Origin: an uncultured Coprococcus sp.
GTDB lineage: Bacteria; Bacillota; Clostridia; Lachnospirales; Lachnospiraceae
Direction of reading: 5' to 3'
DNA: 64,000 nucleotides
Assembly: GCA_947626675.1 (NCBI GenBank)
Contig: CANQTC010000003.1
Location: 153,356-217,355 of the forward strand
Shown here: piece by piece, positions 8,602 to 17,504 of the stretch
Position numbering within the stretch: position 1 is the first letter of the stretch
How the letters are laid out: the number at the start of each line of letters is the position of its first letter
Notes under the pieces: generated by a model
What the model was told of the DNA's origin: nothing
What the model saw: only the letters and a program-made list of their open reading frames with translations
Databases searched by the model: none
Translations under genes and position numbers: made by a program

Positions 8602-8958
8602 ATGGCAAAAAGGATTAAACAATATATTGCTTATATAGATTCTTTATTGCAGCGTGATAATCTTAATTTTAAAGAAGAAATTGAGAAACATTTAAAGCAG
8701 ATGGAATTTTTTATGCATGAAAGACTGATACATCTGATTGTAATGTGTCTTTTTGCGATAGCAACAGTAATTACCTGCCTTGTTTTTGTTGTCAGTGAAC
8801 AGATAACCGTACTGTTACTGGCGATAGCGCTTATGGTACTTTTAGTTCCATATATAAAACATTATTACCTTCTTGAGAATAGTGTACAATATATGTATAA
8901 ACAGTATGATAAAATGTTGGAAAAGGCAGGAATGGAGGCTTTTAAGGTTTCGGATTAG
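8602..8958 (+). CDS. Small membrane protein, 118 aa, unknown function
   Basis: The protein has a charged amphipathic N-terminus (about residues 1-45), two hydrophobic helices (about 46-67 and 70-85), and a polar C-terminal tail. It is preceded by AGAGGTGATATAA. No family is recognised. It is followed at 34 nt by another small membrane protein and may form a short operon with it and the frameshifted gene beyond. Confidence 0.7.
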   Translation: MAKRIKQYIAYIDSLLQRDNLNFKEEIEKHLKQMEFFMHERLIHLIVMCLFAIATVITCLVFVVSEQITVLLLAIALMVLLVPYIKHYYLLENSVQYMYKQYDKMLEKAGMEAFKVSD

Positions 8959-8992
8959 AAAAGAGCAGTATTGTTATTATTAAGGAGGCAGT

Positions 8993-9292
8993 ATGTTTAA
9001 TCTTGTAATGGGAGTAATCATGGTAGGAGTAGGATGCCTGTGCCTGGTCTGGGCATTTTTTAGTAAAGTGATGGCGGTACAGATTTTCTTCGGCTGTTCC
9101 ATGATGATATTTGGAATCGTAGAGATTATAAGGTCAAGGGCCATAAGAAAACGAAAAAAAGAAGCGAAGAACAGGGAATTTGATGCTTATATGATGATGG
9201 CGAAAGAGATGGGTGTTGTGGTAAATCCTGTTACAGGAGAAATTATATCCAAAAAAGAATCTGCAGAAGGAGGTGAGAAAGAGGATGTATAG
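8993..9292 (+). CDS. Small membrane protein, 99 aa, unknown function
   Basis: Two N-terminal hydrophobic helices (about residues 4-24 and 28-45) are followed by a strongly basic stretch (RSRAIRKRKKEAKNRE) and a soluble tail, so the tail should face the cytoplasm. AAGGAGG precedes the start at good spacing. Its last codons overlap the start of the next gene (ATG 9285), which fits translational coupling. No family is recognised. Confidence 0.7.
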   Translation: MFNLVMGVIMVGVGCLCLVWAFFSKVMAVQIFFGCSMMIFGIVEIIRSRAIRKRKKEAKNREFDAYMMMAKEMGVVVNPVTGEIISKKESAEGGEKEDV

Positions 9293-9829
9293 AAACGTGG
9301 GAAGTGGTCTTAAGCTTTTGTTTATTGCTCAGATTGTTTCAATTATAGCAGCAGTATTTTCTTTAGTTCCTGTTTTAGGCTTTTTACTGGCATTAGCCAG
9401 TGGTGTTTTAAACTTTATGGGTTTATGGCAGGCTGCAAAGGATGAACAGGGCTATCAGACAGCAATGATTATTACCATTGTGAATGTTGTACTTGCATTA
9501 CTTACGTCAATTCCGATTTTTGGAAAGATTATAAAGATTGTAAGAAGTATTCTTTCATTGATTATTCTTTATTATGTATGTAATACTACAGCAAACCTGC
9601 TTCGTAATGTAGGACGTGCTGATATCGCAGCGCAGGCTGTTCTGTATGGACTATCAATCTGACATGTACGATTATATCAGTAATACTTACTATATTAATG
9701 TTTATACCATTTATTAATATACTTGCAGTTCTGGGCGCGATTGTTGTTGCAGTCGTTCAGATTATTGCTTATATCAAGTATCTGATTTTCTTAAATGCGA
9801 GCGGTACTATTTTTTCATCAGCATACTAA
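9285..9829 (+). pseudogene. Multi-pass membrane protein gene broken by a 1-nt frameshift
   Basis: The first frame runs from ATG 9285 (MYRNVGSGLKLLF, preceded by GGAGGTGAG) to a stop at 9660-9662. The -1 frame stays open past that point and encodes a good continuation, VWTINLTCTIISVIL, followed by two more membrane helices and a stop at 9827-9829. The join is around 9630-9637, where CAGGCTGT would need one extra G (CAGGGCTGT) to read through. The intact product would be about 181 residues with five or so helices. The track ORF of 129 aa is thus a truncated product. It could be a real mutation or a sequencing error at a G run. Family unknown. Confidence 0.75.
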
Positions 9830-9845
9830 GAAGCTTTGGTAATGT

Positions 9846-9897
9846 ATATGGCGGTAAGCGATTGATGCTTACCGCCATATTGATTGATTGATTTTTT
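9846..9897. terminator. Bidirectional intrinsic terminator
   Basis: A perfect 14-bp stem ATATGGCGGTAAGC / GCTTACCGCCATAT with a 7-nt loop. It is followed by a T-rich tract on the + strand and lies between two converging genes, so it can serve both strands. Confidence 0.85.
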
Positions 9898-9898
9898 A

Positions 9899-10501
9899 TT
9901 ATAAGGTTGAAAAATCAAATTCAGAAAAATTTTTACCGTTATCGTCTGAACGATATACTTTACCGTCTTTTGAATCGAGATAGAAGTCACCGACCTTGGA
10001 ATTGTCGGCTAAAGATTTATCGTGAAGTTCAAAATGATATCCTTGTTTACCGGAGGTATATTCAGTTAAATCTTTATCATTATTGCGAACCTCATAGTTG
10101 CTGTTGTTTGCAGGAAGCTGCTTCATAAAATGGTCGTAAGCGTCATCGTATGTTTCAAATCCGCTTGCAATGGCATCACCGACTTCATTTGCAGCTTTAT
10201 CAACAACATCTCCGGCATCATCTATCGCATCCCCTACAGCATTTCCAATTCCATTACCATTCGTATTACCATTGCTGTTCGTATTGCCATTGGTATCATT
10301 GTTGTTATTGTTGCCGTTGGTATTACCATTGGTATTACCGTTGTTGTCATTATTGTCGCCATTGCCATTTTGCGTGGTTGCTGTAGAACTTGCACCTTCT
10401 GTAGTTGTGTTTGAATTTGTTTTGTTGTTATTATTGTCGCCACATGCTGTGAGTGAACATATCATAACAATGCAAAGACATAAAGTAACTATTTTTTTCA
10501 T
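9899..10501 (-). CDS. Low-complexity lipoprotein, 200 aa, unknown function
   Basis: This - strand gene starts with a lipoprotein signal peptide (lipobox LTAC, Cys at residue 20) and an AAGGAGATAATGTT ribosome site. Residues about 22-85 are almost only Asn, Gly, Asp and Thr, many in NGNT-like repeats, and act as a flexible surface spacer. A short amphipathic segment follows (GDAIDDAGDVVDKAANEVGDAI). The C-terminal 85 residues form a compact domain, ending DGKVYRSDDNGKNFSEFDF. Several antisense ORFs in the track are artefacts of the repeats. The spacer length is likely to vary among strains. No function can be assigned. Confidence 0.8.
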   Translation of the reverse strand: MKKIVTLCLCIVMICSLTACGDNNNNKTNSNTTTEGASSTATTQNGNGDNNDNNGNTNGNTNGNNNNNDTNGNTNSNGNTNGNGIGNAVGDAIDDAGDVVDKAANEVGDAIASGFETYDDAYDHFMKQLPANNSNYEVRNNDKDLTEYTSGKQGYHFELHDKSLADNSKVGDFYLDSKDGKVYRSDDNGKNFSEFDFSTL

Positions 10502-10679
10502 AACATTATCTCCTTATATAAAATTTTATTATAGCTTATTGCAAACAAATGATATGGCATATAAGAGTTTTGCAATCAGCTAAATTTTATAAAATTATTA
10601 TGGATAGATATTCATATAAATATTCATATAATAAAAATTTTAAAATATATTATAATAATGACAAGAAAGGTATGTTTTC

Positions 10680-11507
10680 ATGAAACAAAAAGATTTTGTT
10701 ACCGAAAGCAGTAAGATATTGGAAAGGTACTGGCAGATAATCGTAATCGTTGTAGCGGCACTTGTATTTTTCTTCTTTATTGGGTATTACATAATCAGTC
10801 ATGGAAAATGGGATTTTTATATGGATATGAAAGACGCACAGGTGAAAGAAGTGACTGCGGATGCAGACGCTGAAGTGAAAAAAGTAAAAAGGGCATATCT
10901 TACCTTTGATGACGGGCCATCGAAGAATACGATGGAATTACTCGATGTTCTTGATGAATGTGATGTAAAGGCTACATTCTTTGTAATAGGAAGAGAAGAA
11001 GAATATTATGATTGTTATAGAGCAATTGTAGACAGGGGACATGTGCTTGCGATTCATTCCTATACACATGATTATAGCCGGATTTATAGTTCAAAGGACA
11101 ATTTTGCAAATGATATTGAGGAATTAAGAAAATTATTGTATGATGTAACAGGAGTGAATCCTATTTATTACAGGTTTCCGGGAGGAAGTTCAAATACGAT
11201 ATCAAAAATTTCCATGAGTGAGCTTGTAGATTATATCAAGGAGCAGGGACTGATATATTTTGACTGGAATGCATTGAATAATGATGCTGTTTCGGATGGA
11301 CTGACGCCGCAGCAATTGGTAGATAATATTATGAAGGATGCAGTAAAGAATGATGATGTTGTCATTTTGATGCATGATTTAGATGGCAGGCATGCAACGA
11401 TAGAGTCGATTCCATTGCTTGTGGATACTTTGAGAAAAGCGGGATATGAGCTGCTGCCAATAGATGAGCGTACACCCCTGATAAGACATAAAGTGAACGC
11501 GAAATGA
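10680..11507 (+). CDS. Membrane-anchored polysaccharide deacetylase (NodB domain)
   Basis: A 275-residue protein with one N-terminal membrane helix (about residues 19-41) and an extracellular NodB-type deacetylase domain. Motif 1 is TFDDGPS with the catalytic and metal-binding aspartates, motif 2 is HSYTH with two metal-binding histidines, motif 3 is RFPGGS and the late LMHD histidine is present. Such enzymes remove acetyl groups from peptidoglycan GlcNAc or MurNAc, often raising lysozyme resistance. The exact substrate cannot be read from the sequence. An AAAGG ribosome site precedes ATG 10680. Confidence 0.9.
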   Translation: MKQKDFVTESSKILERYWQIIVIVVAALVFFFFIGYYIISHGKWDFYMDMKDAQVKEVTADADAEVKKVKRAYLTFDDGPSKNTMELLDVLDECDVKATFFVIGREEEYYDCYRAIVDRGHVLAIHSYTHDYSRIYSSKDNFANDIEELRKLLYDVTGVNPIYYRFPGGSSNTISKISMSELVDYIKEQGLIYFDWNALNNDAVSDGLTPQQLVDNIMKDAVKNDDVVILMHDLDGRHATIESIPLLVDTLRKAGYELLPIDERTPLIRHKVNAK

Positions 11508-11560
11508 AGTTGAGCTTAGTTTTCATGGGGCTACAATATACAAAAATAAAGGTGTTAAAA

Positions 11561-13318
11561 ATGACAAAAGAAGAAGCTTATAATTATATAGAAGAAATCA
11601 ATAAGGCGGGAAGTGTGCTTGGGCTTGACAGTATGTATGAATTGCTTTTAAGACTGGATAATCCGCAGGAAAAACTTCATATCGTTCATGTGGCAGGAAC
11701 AAATGGAAAGGGTTCTGTATGTGCTTTTTTAGAGGAAATATTGCTGGATGCAGGATATCGCGTAGGAAGATATGTATCGCCAACGATATTTTCTTATTTT
11801 GAACGCTTTCAGATAAATAAGAGTTATATAAGCGATGAAGATTTTGCGAAAATGCTGGATATCGTAAAACGGGCATCGGATGGGATGGTAGCTGATGGGT
11901 ATGCAAGACCTACAGCATTTGAGACAGAAACAGCGGTTTCTTTTTTGTATTTTCTTGATAAGAATGTCGATATTGTTCTCCTTGAAACCGGAATGGGAGG
12001 TTTAGAGGATGCAACTAATGTCTGTAAAAAACCGCTTTGTACAATCCTTACAAGTATTAGTATGGACCATATGCAATTCCTCGGCGACAGCATATATGAT
12101 ATTCTGAATGCCAAGCTTGGCATTTTGAAACAAAATGTGCCTTGCGTGTCGGATATAATGGAAGAACGCCTAAAAAAAATATGGCTTGATAAATGTGAAG
12201 AAATGAAATGTCCTCACATAATGACAGATATAGAACAGATTATTGTGATGGAAAACGATGAGTATGGGATTCAATATACTTATAAAGGAAAAACTTATTT
12301 GATATCGATGCTTGGAAAACATCAGATTAATAATAGCATTTTGGCTATAGAAGCTGCTCAGATACTAAGAGAATACGGATATGATTTGGATTATGTGAAT
12401 GTCAAAAACGGACTTCGTAATACAAATTGGAAAGGACGTTTTCAAAAGTTGTCGGACAGACCGCTGCTGTATGTAGATGGAGCGCATAATGAGGGTGGCT
12501 GGAATTCGTTAAAAGATAACATAGAGACATATCTGAAGGGGAAAAAGCTGATATCGGTATGCGGCGTATTAAAGGATAAAGAATATCAGAAGATGCTTCA
12601 TATCCTTTCACCTTATACAGACTGTTTTATTGCAGTAACGCCGGACAGTCCGCGGGCACTGCCGAAAGAAGTTCTTTTGAAATATGCAGCGGAATGTATA
12701 GAAAATACATATGGCTGTGAACTTGACGAAGCGCTTGATAAAGCTTGTGAAATCGCAGAAACATTGGAAAATTCTGCTGTTTTAGTCTATGGCTCTCTGT
12801 CGTTTATAGGCCCTGTTATAGAAAAGTATGAAATGAAGGCAGACAGAATAAACGCAATATTCAATAATCATGAATATCGGTCATATATGAAAAGAATAAA
12901 TGAAAATGAGAAAACACGAAGGTTTTGCTGTCATGGTATGGCGCATTGCCTTGACGTGGCAAGAATTGCTTATATTATCAATCTGGAAGAGGGTTTTGGT
13001 ATCCCTAAGGATATTCTGTATGCAGCAGCGCTGCTGCATGATATAGGAAGGGCTGATGATGAATATACAGGGAAGAAGCATAATGAAAAAAGCCGTATTT
13101 ATTGTGAACCGATTTTATATGCGTGCGGTTATCATACAGACGAGGTGAAAATGATAGCAGAAGCAATCGAAAAGCACAATACGGATTGCGACAAACGAAC
13201 CGGGCTTGTCTATCTGCTTTACAAGGCGGACAAGCTTTCCAGAAATTGCTTTGACTGCGATATGTACCGGGAATGTTATTGGAAAGAGGACATGAAAAAT
13301 AATAAAATACGTTTTTAA
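11561..13318 (+). CDS. folC: FolC (folylpolyglutamate/dihydrofolate synthase) fused to an HD-domain phosphohydrolase
   Basis: I start at ATG 11561 (MTKEEAYNYIEE) after AAAGG; the track start at 11504 overlaps the previous gene. The product is 585 residues. Residues about 1-430 are FolC: P-loop GTNGKGS (46-52), ETGMGGLEDATN, MDHMQFLG, GKHQINNS and DGAHNEGG, so the ATP-dependent glutamate ligase looks active. Residues about 445-585 are an HD phosphohydrolase domain: HGMAHCLDVAR, ALLHDIGR with the HD pair near 493, EKHNTD, and a late Asp in YKADKLSR. The two parts are in one uninterrupted frame. The next genes are folP and folB-folK, so the HD domain probably acts in folate synthesis, but its substrate is unknown. 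Confidence 0.9.
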   Translation: MTKEEAYNYIEEINKAGSVLGLDSMYELLLRLDNPQEKLHIVHVAGTNGKGSVCAFLEEILLDAGYRVGRYVSPTIFSYFERFQINKSYISDEDFAKMLDIVKRASDGMVADGYARPTAFETETAVSFLYFLDKNVDIVLLETGMGGLEDATNVCKKPLCTILTSISMDHMQFLGDSIYDILNAKLGILKQNVPCVSDIMEERLKKIWLDKCEEMKCPHIMTDIEQIIVMENDEYGIQYTYKGKTYLISMLGKHQINNSILAIEAAQILREYGYDLDYVNVKNGLRNTNWKGRFQKLSDRPLLYVDGAHNEGGWNSLKDNIETYLKGKKLISVCGVLKDKEYQKMLHILSPYTDCFIAVTPDSPRALPKEVLLKYAAECIENTYGCELDEALDKACEIAETLENSAVLVYGSLSFIGPVIEKYEMKADRINAIFNNHEYRSYMKRINENEKTRRFCCHGMAHCLDVARIAYIINLEEGFGIPKDILYAAALLHDIGRADDEYTGKKHNEKSRIYCEPILYACGYHTDEVKMIAEAIEKHNTDCDKRTGLVYLLYKADKLSRNCFDCDMYRECYWKEDMKNNKIRF

Positions 13319-13328
13319 GGAGAAAAAG

Positions 13329-14135
13329 ATGATTATTGGAAGTAAAGATTTTAAAGATAATGAACGCCCGTATATCATGGGGATATTAAATGTAACACCG
13401 GATTCATTTTCAGATGGCGGACTTCATAATAAGCTTGATGATGCGCTTTCTCAAACTGAAAGGATGATAAAAGAGGGAGCAGATATTATAGACGTGGGTG
13501 GAGAATCGACAAGACCGGGATACACGCTGATACCGGATGAAGAAGAAATCGAAAGAGTCTGCCCTGTTATAGAGGAGATAAAGAAAAGGTTTGATATACC
13601 GGTTTCGCTTGATACATACAAATCGAAGGTTGCAGAAGCCGGAATCAAATCAGGGTGTGATTTAATCAATGACATATGGGGATTGAAATGGGACGGCGCT
13701 ATGGCACAGGTGATTGCAGAATATAATGTTGCATGCTGTCTGATGCATAACAGAAAAAATGCGGATTATGTTCATTTTGTTCAGGAGGTTATAGCAGACC
13801 TTGATGAAACGATGGATTTGGCGCAAAAAGCCGGGATAAAAAAAGATAAAATAATGGTAGACCCCGGAATCGGATTTGCAAAAGATTGCAGCCAAAATCT
13901 TAAAATGATGAATCATCTGGAACTTTTAAAAAAATGGGATGTTCCGATTTTGCTTGGAACTTCAAGGAAATCCATGATTGGACTTACGCTTGATTTGCCG
14001 GTGACGGAACGAGAAGAAGGAACGGTAGCAACATCTGTATTTGGACTTATGAAGGGATGCGGATATTTCAGGGTACATAATGTAAAGGCGAATTACAGAG
14101 CATTAAAAATGACATATGCCATGATGAATGCGTAA
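13329..14135 (+). CDS. folP: Dihydropteroate synthase FolP
   Basis: A 268-residue TIM-barrel enzyme joining p-aminobenzoate to hydroxymethyl-dihydropterin diphosphate. Signature motifs are IMGILNVTPDSFSDGG near the N-terminus, DVGGESTRPG (about residues 56-65) and DPGIGFAKD in the second half; these bind the pterin diphosphate. It is the sulfonamide target. It follows folC by 10 nt with an AAGGAGAAAAAG ribosome site and its end lies just before folB-folK, so the cluster is one operon. Confidence 0.95.
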   Translation: MIIGSKDFKDNERPYIMGILNVTPDSFSDGGLHNKLDDALSQTERMIKEGADIIDVGGESTRPGYTLIPDEEEIERVCPVIEEIKKRFDIPVSLDTYKSKVAEAGIKSGCDLINDIWGLKWDGAMAQVIAEYNVACCLMHNRKNADYVHFVQEVIADLDETMDLAQKAGIKKDKIMVDPGIGFAKDCSQNLKMMNHLELLKKWDVPILLGTSRKSMIGLTLDLPVTEREEGTVATSVFGLMKGCGYFRVHNVKANYRALKMTYAMMNA

Positions 14136-14178
14136 AATAAACAGCGGCAGCATGAACTGTGATGTGGAGGATATGCGG

Positions 14179-14994
14179 ATGGATAAGATTTTAATTAAAG
14201 GACTTGAGATTTTTGCTCATCATGGAGTATTTGAAGAAGAAAATGCACTTGGACAGAAATTTATTATAGACGCAGCGTTATATATGTCAACGAGACAGGC
14301 GGGGATATCAGATGATATCATGCAGTCTGTTGATTACGGCAGGGTTTGTTCTGATATAGATAATATGATGTGTGAACAAAATTATAATCTTATCGAGGCC
14401 GCAGCAGAGAAAATTGCCTGCGGGATACTGATAAAATATCCAACCGTAACAGCAATTGATTTAACAGTTAAAAAACCGTGGGCTCCTGTTTTGATGCCGA
14501 TAGAAACCGTTGCAGTTTCTATTTCCAGAAGAAAACATATCGCATATCTTGGACTTGGCTCTAATATGGGAGACAGAGAATCCTATCTTGATTTGGCAAT
14601 AGACGAATTAAATAAAGATGAATATACAAAAGTGACAAAGGTCTCTGATTTTATTGAAACGAAACCTTATGGAGGTGTTGAACAGGATGACTTTTTAAAT
14701 GGATGTATCGAAGTAGAAACGCTTTTATCCCCCGAGGAGCTACTGTGTTTAATCAATCACATTGAAAAACAGGCGGGAAGGGAGCGGCTTATTCACTGGG
14801 GACCAAGAACACTTGATATCGATATCCTGCTTTATGATGATTTGGTATATGACAGTGAAAATTTGCATATACCGCATAAAGAAATGCATAAGAGAAGCTT
14901 TGTATTAGAACCGCTGGTAAGTATAGCCGGTTATAAGCGTCATCCGATTATTGGAAAGACTGTAGAGGAGCTTATGCAGGAACTTCATAACTAG
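14179..14994 (+). CDS. folBK: Bifunctional dihydroneopterin aldolase / HPPK (FolB-FolK fusion)
   Basis: I choose ATG 14179 (MDKILIKGLEIFAHHG) because GGAGG lies 8 nt upstream; the track start at 14128 overlaps folP. The product is 271 residues. Residues 1-118 are FolB (dihydroneopterin aldolase) with the IFAHHGVFEEE active-site region. Residues about 120-271 are FolK, which pyrophosphorylates hydroxymethyl-dihydropterin: GLGSNMGDR and HWGPRTLDIDILL are clear. FolB-FolK fusions are known in Firmicutes. GTP cyclohydrolase FolE is not in this cluster and must be encoded elsewhere. Confidence 0.93.
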   Translation: MDKILIKGLEIFAHHGVFEEENALGQKFIIDAALYMSTRQAGISDDIMQSVDYGRVCSDIDNMMCEQNYNLIEAAAEKIACGILIKYPTVTAIDLTVKKPWAPVLMPIETVAVSISRRKHIAYLGLGSNMGDRESYLDLAIDELNKDEYTKVTKVSDFIETKPYGGVEQDDFLNGCIEVETLLSPEELLCLINHIEKQAGRERLIHWGPRTLDIDILLYDDLVYDSENLHIPHKEMHKRSFVLEPLVSIAGYKRHPIIGKTVEELMQELHN

Positions 14995-15009
14995 AAAGGA
15001 AACAGTTTG

Positions 15010-15945
15010 ATGGAAGAGATAAACAGGCTGGAAGCCGAGATAAAAACATTGACAGAAAAAAGAATTCGTTTGATAGAAGAAACAGCCGATGCTGATTTTT
15101 TGAAGGAATTTTCACCGATAGAGAAACTGGATGTAACGGAAGATACCGTTGTCGTATATCAGGGGGTTCCGGGGGCGTACAGCCATCAGGCGATGCATGA
15201 TTTTTTTGGTAAAGAGATTAAAAATATCAATGTTTCAAGATTTGAAGACGTTATCAATGCAGTAAGACAGCGGAAAGCTGATTATGGCGTACTTCCTATA
15301 GAAAATTCCTCGGCAGGATTTGTAAATGGAATTTATGATATGGTAGGAAACAGCAATCTCACAATTGTAGGTGAGGAGGAAGTAAGGGTTGCCCATGTGC
15401 TTCTTGGCGTTCCGGGTGCATCATATGAAGATATAAAAGATGTCTATTCTCATCCGCAAGGACTTATGCAATGTAAGGATTTTTTGGAGAGGGCAGGCTT
15501 TCGCCAGCATAGTGTGGCAAATACTGCGGTTGGCGCTGTGTATGTAATAGAAAAGGGCGATGTGACAAAAGCAGCGATTGCAAGTGAACTGGCAGCAGAG
15601 ATTTATGGACTTTCTGTTCTGAAAAAAAATATTGTTAATAATCATAATAATACTACAAGATTTATTATATTAAGCAGAGATAAAATATATGTAAAAAATA
15701 GGAAAAATGTAAGTATTCGCTTTTCCTTACCGCATGAAAGTGGTACACTTTATAATATATTAGGTCATATCAATCAGAATGGGATTAATATGACAAGTAT
15801 TGAATCAAGGCCGCTGAAGGGTAAGAAGTGGGAGTATTCATTTTTTATAACGATGGACGGATGCCTTGAGGAGGCGAATACAATCAATGCACTAAAAGGG
15901 ATATACAGGGATTCAACAGATTTCAGACTGATTGGAACGTATTAA
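15010..15945 (+). CDS. pheA: Prephenate dehydratase with ACT domain and a vestigial chorismate-mutase N-terminus
   Basis: This enzyme converts prephenate to phenylpyruvate in phenylalanine synthesis. The catalytic domain (about residues 48-225) starts VVYQGVPGAYSHQA and contains the NNTTRFIIL motif with the TRF triad. The C-terminal ACT domain has TSIESRP, the phenylalanine-binding motif, so feedback inhibition is expected. The N-terminal 45 residues (EEINRLEAEIKTLTEKRIRL) look like the first part of a chorismate-mutase helix, but the other helices are missing, so mutase activity is unlikely. TTG 15007 is an alternative start; AAAGGA suits both. It is 15 nt after folB-folK and may share that operon. 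Confidence 0.9.
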   Translation: MEEINRLEAEIKTLTEKRIRLIEETADADFLKEFSPIEKLDVTEDTVVVYQGVPGAYSHQAMHDFFGKEIKNINVSRFEDVINAVRQRKADYGVLPIENSSAGFVNGIYDMVGNSNLTIVGEEEVRVAHVLLGVPGASYEDIKDVYSHPQGLMQCKDFLERAGFRQHSVANTAVGAVYVIEKGDVTKAAIASELAAEIYGLSVLKKNIVNNHNNTTRFIILSRDKIYVKNRKNVSIRFSLPHESGTLYNILGHINQNGINMTSIESRPLKGKKWEYSFFITMDGCLEEANTINALKGIYRDSTDFRLIGTY

Positions 15946-15966
15946 AGTCAGAGAGGTGGTAATGCT

Positions 15967-17502
15967 ATGGCGGGGAAAACATTTGCAGCGATTGATGTGG
16001 GTTCAAACGAAATCTCAATGAAGATATATGAGATAACACCGAAAAAAGGTGCGAAAGCGTTAGATTATGTGAACCGTATTGTTGAGATTGGGAGTGAGAC
16101 CTATAAAGATGGAAAGATAGGCGAAGATACGATTTATAAAGTATGCGATATTCTCAACAGATTAAAAAAGAAGATGAAAGAATATTGCGTTGAGGATTAC
16201 AGGGCGTATGCTTCAAGTGCGGTAAGGGAAGCAGAAAATTCAGTGATGGCGCTTGAACGGATTAAGATGAGTACAGGGATAGAAGTGACGGTGTTGAGCA
16301 ATTCCGAACAGCGTTTTATGAATTATAAAGCATATGCGGCATCCGGAATCAATGAAGAAATAGGGAATAATAAGAATACCGCGCTGCTTGATATCGGTGC
16401 AGGAAGTCTTCAGATTTCTATATTTGATAAGACCAATCTTGTGCAGACGCAGAACCTTCCTATCGGTGCAGTCAGAATAAGGGATTATCTGAAACGGTTT
16501 GGCTCAGATACTGTTGCACTTGAAAATATTATGGGAGAATATGTTTCTAATTTTATTGAGGAATTCAGAAATCTGTTTATCAATGATAAAGACATAAAGA
16601 GTATTATTGCGATAGGAGATGGAATTACAAATCTGAAAAAAGCAGGACCGGAGCTTGATATTGCTGACCGGATATCAAGGGAACAATTTGCTGTTTTATA
16701 TAAGAAAGTTGCAGATACCAATCCGGAGGAACTGGCGGAAAAATATGGAATACCATATGAACGGGCGACACTGATGCTGCCTATGGCGATTATTTACCAG
16801 TCGTTTTTAGATAATTCGCGGGCTGAGGATATTGTAACGCCAAATGTAAATTTTTGTGATGGAATTGTGGCAGATTATATGGATAAGCAGAAAACACTGC
16901 TGCTCAATAAAGATTTTGATCAGGATATACTGGCATCAGCAAACAGCATTGCAAAAAAATATAAAGTAAATAGAAAGCATACCCAGAATGTAGTTCAGAA
17001 TGCCATTGATATATTTGATGCCTTAAAGCATATTCACGGACTGGGCAAGCGGGAACGACTGCAGCTTTATATAGCGGCGCTTCTTCATAGCTGTGGAAAA
17101 TTTGTAAATATGAATGACAGTGCATTTATCTCTTATAATATTATTATGTCAACGGAGATATTGGGGTTATCTCATAAAGAAAGAGAAGAGATTGCAAATA
17201 TCGTAAGGTATAACATCTATTATCTGCCATCAGCCGATAAAGCAAAGGAAAAACTGAACAGCGCTGATTATATGAAGGTTGCCAAGCTGACATCTATACT
17301 CAGAATCGCTGATGTATTGGATAAGAGTCATAAGCAGAAGATAAATAATATGAAATATAATATAAAGAATAATGTGTTTACAATGTCAGTAGATACTTTA
17401 TCAGATATTACATTGGAGGCAGGCTTTTTTAAAGATAAGACGGAGTTGTTTATAAAAGTGTTCGGACTTACTCCGGTATTGAAGCAGAAAAGGGGGCTTT
17501 AA
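15967..17502 (+). CDS. ppx: Ppx/GppA-type exopolyphosphatase
   Basis: A 511-residue protein with an ASKHA-fold phosphatase part (about residues 1-300: AAIDVGSNEISMKIYEI, ALLDIGAGSLQIS with the second phosphate loop) and a C-terminal HD-like helical domain (about 310-511). In that domain the usual HD pair reads HS (ALLHSCGKF), so metal binding there may be lost or altered. The family hydrolyses terminal phosphates from polyphosphate or pppGpp. The gene ends 2 nt before ppk1, so synthesis and breakdown of polyphosphate are encoded together. An AGAGAGGTGG ribosome site precedes ATG 15967. Confidence 0.9.
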   Translation: MAGKTFAAIDVGSNEISMKIYEITPKKGAKALDYVNRIVEIGSETYKDGKIGEDTIYKVCDILNRLKKKMKEYCVEDYRAYASSAVREAENSVMALERIKMSTGIEVTVLSNSEQRFMNYKAYAASGINEEIGNNKNTALLDIGAGSLQISIFDKTNLVQTQNLPIGAVRIRDYLKRFGSDTVALENIMGEYVSNFIEEFRNLFINDKDIKSIIAIGDGITNLKKAGPELDIADRISREQFAVLYKKVADTNPEELAEKYGIPYERATLMLPMAIIYQSFLDNSRAEDIVTPNVNFCDGIVADYMDKQKTLLLNKDFDQDILASANSIAKKYKVNRKHTQNVVQNAIDIFDALKHIHGLGKRERLQLYIAALLHSCGKFVNMNDSAFISYNIIMSTEILGLSHKEREEIANIVRYNIYYLPSADKAKEKLNSADYMKVAKLTSILRIADVLDKSHKQKINNMKYNIKNNVFTMSVDTLSDITLEAGFFKDKTELFIKVFGLTPVLKQKRGL

Positions 17503-17504
17503 TC

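Noticed and set aside
9623-9662. Programmed -1 frameshift in the 9285 gene
   Set aside because: No slippery heptamer of the X XXY YYZ type and no clear downstream stimulator was seen; a simple base loss explains the data better.
10130-10583. Several + strand ORFs opposite the - strand lipoprotein gene
   Set aside because: They are antisense reads of its Asn/Gly/Thr repeats, giving Ile/Val/Leu or Cys/His runs; the - strand frame has a signal peptide and a ribosome-binding site.
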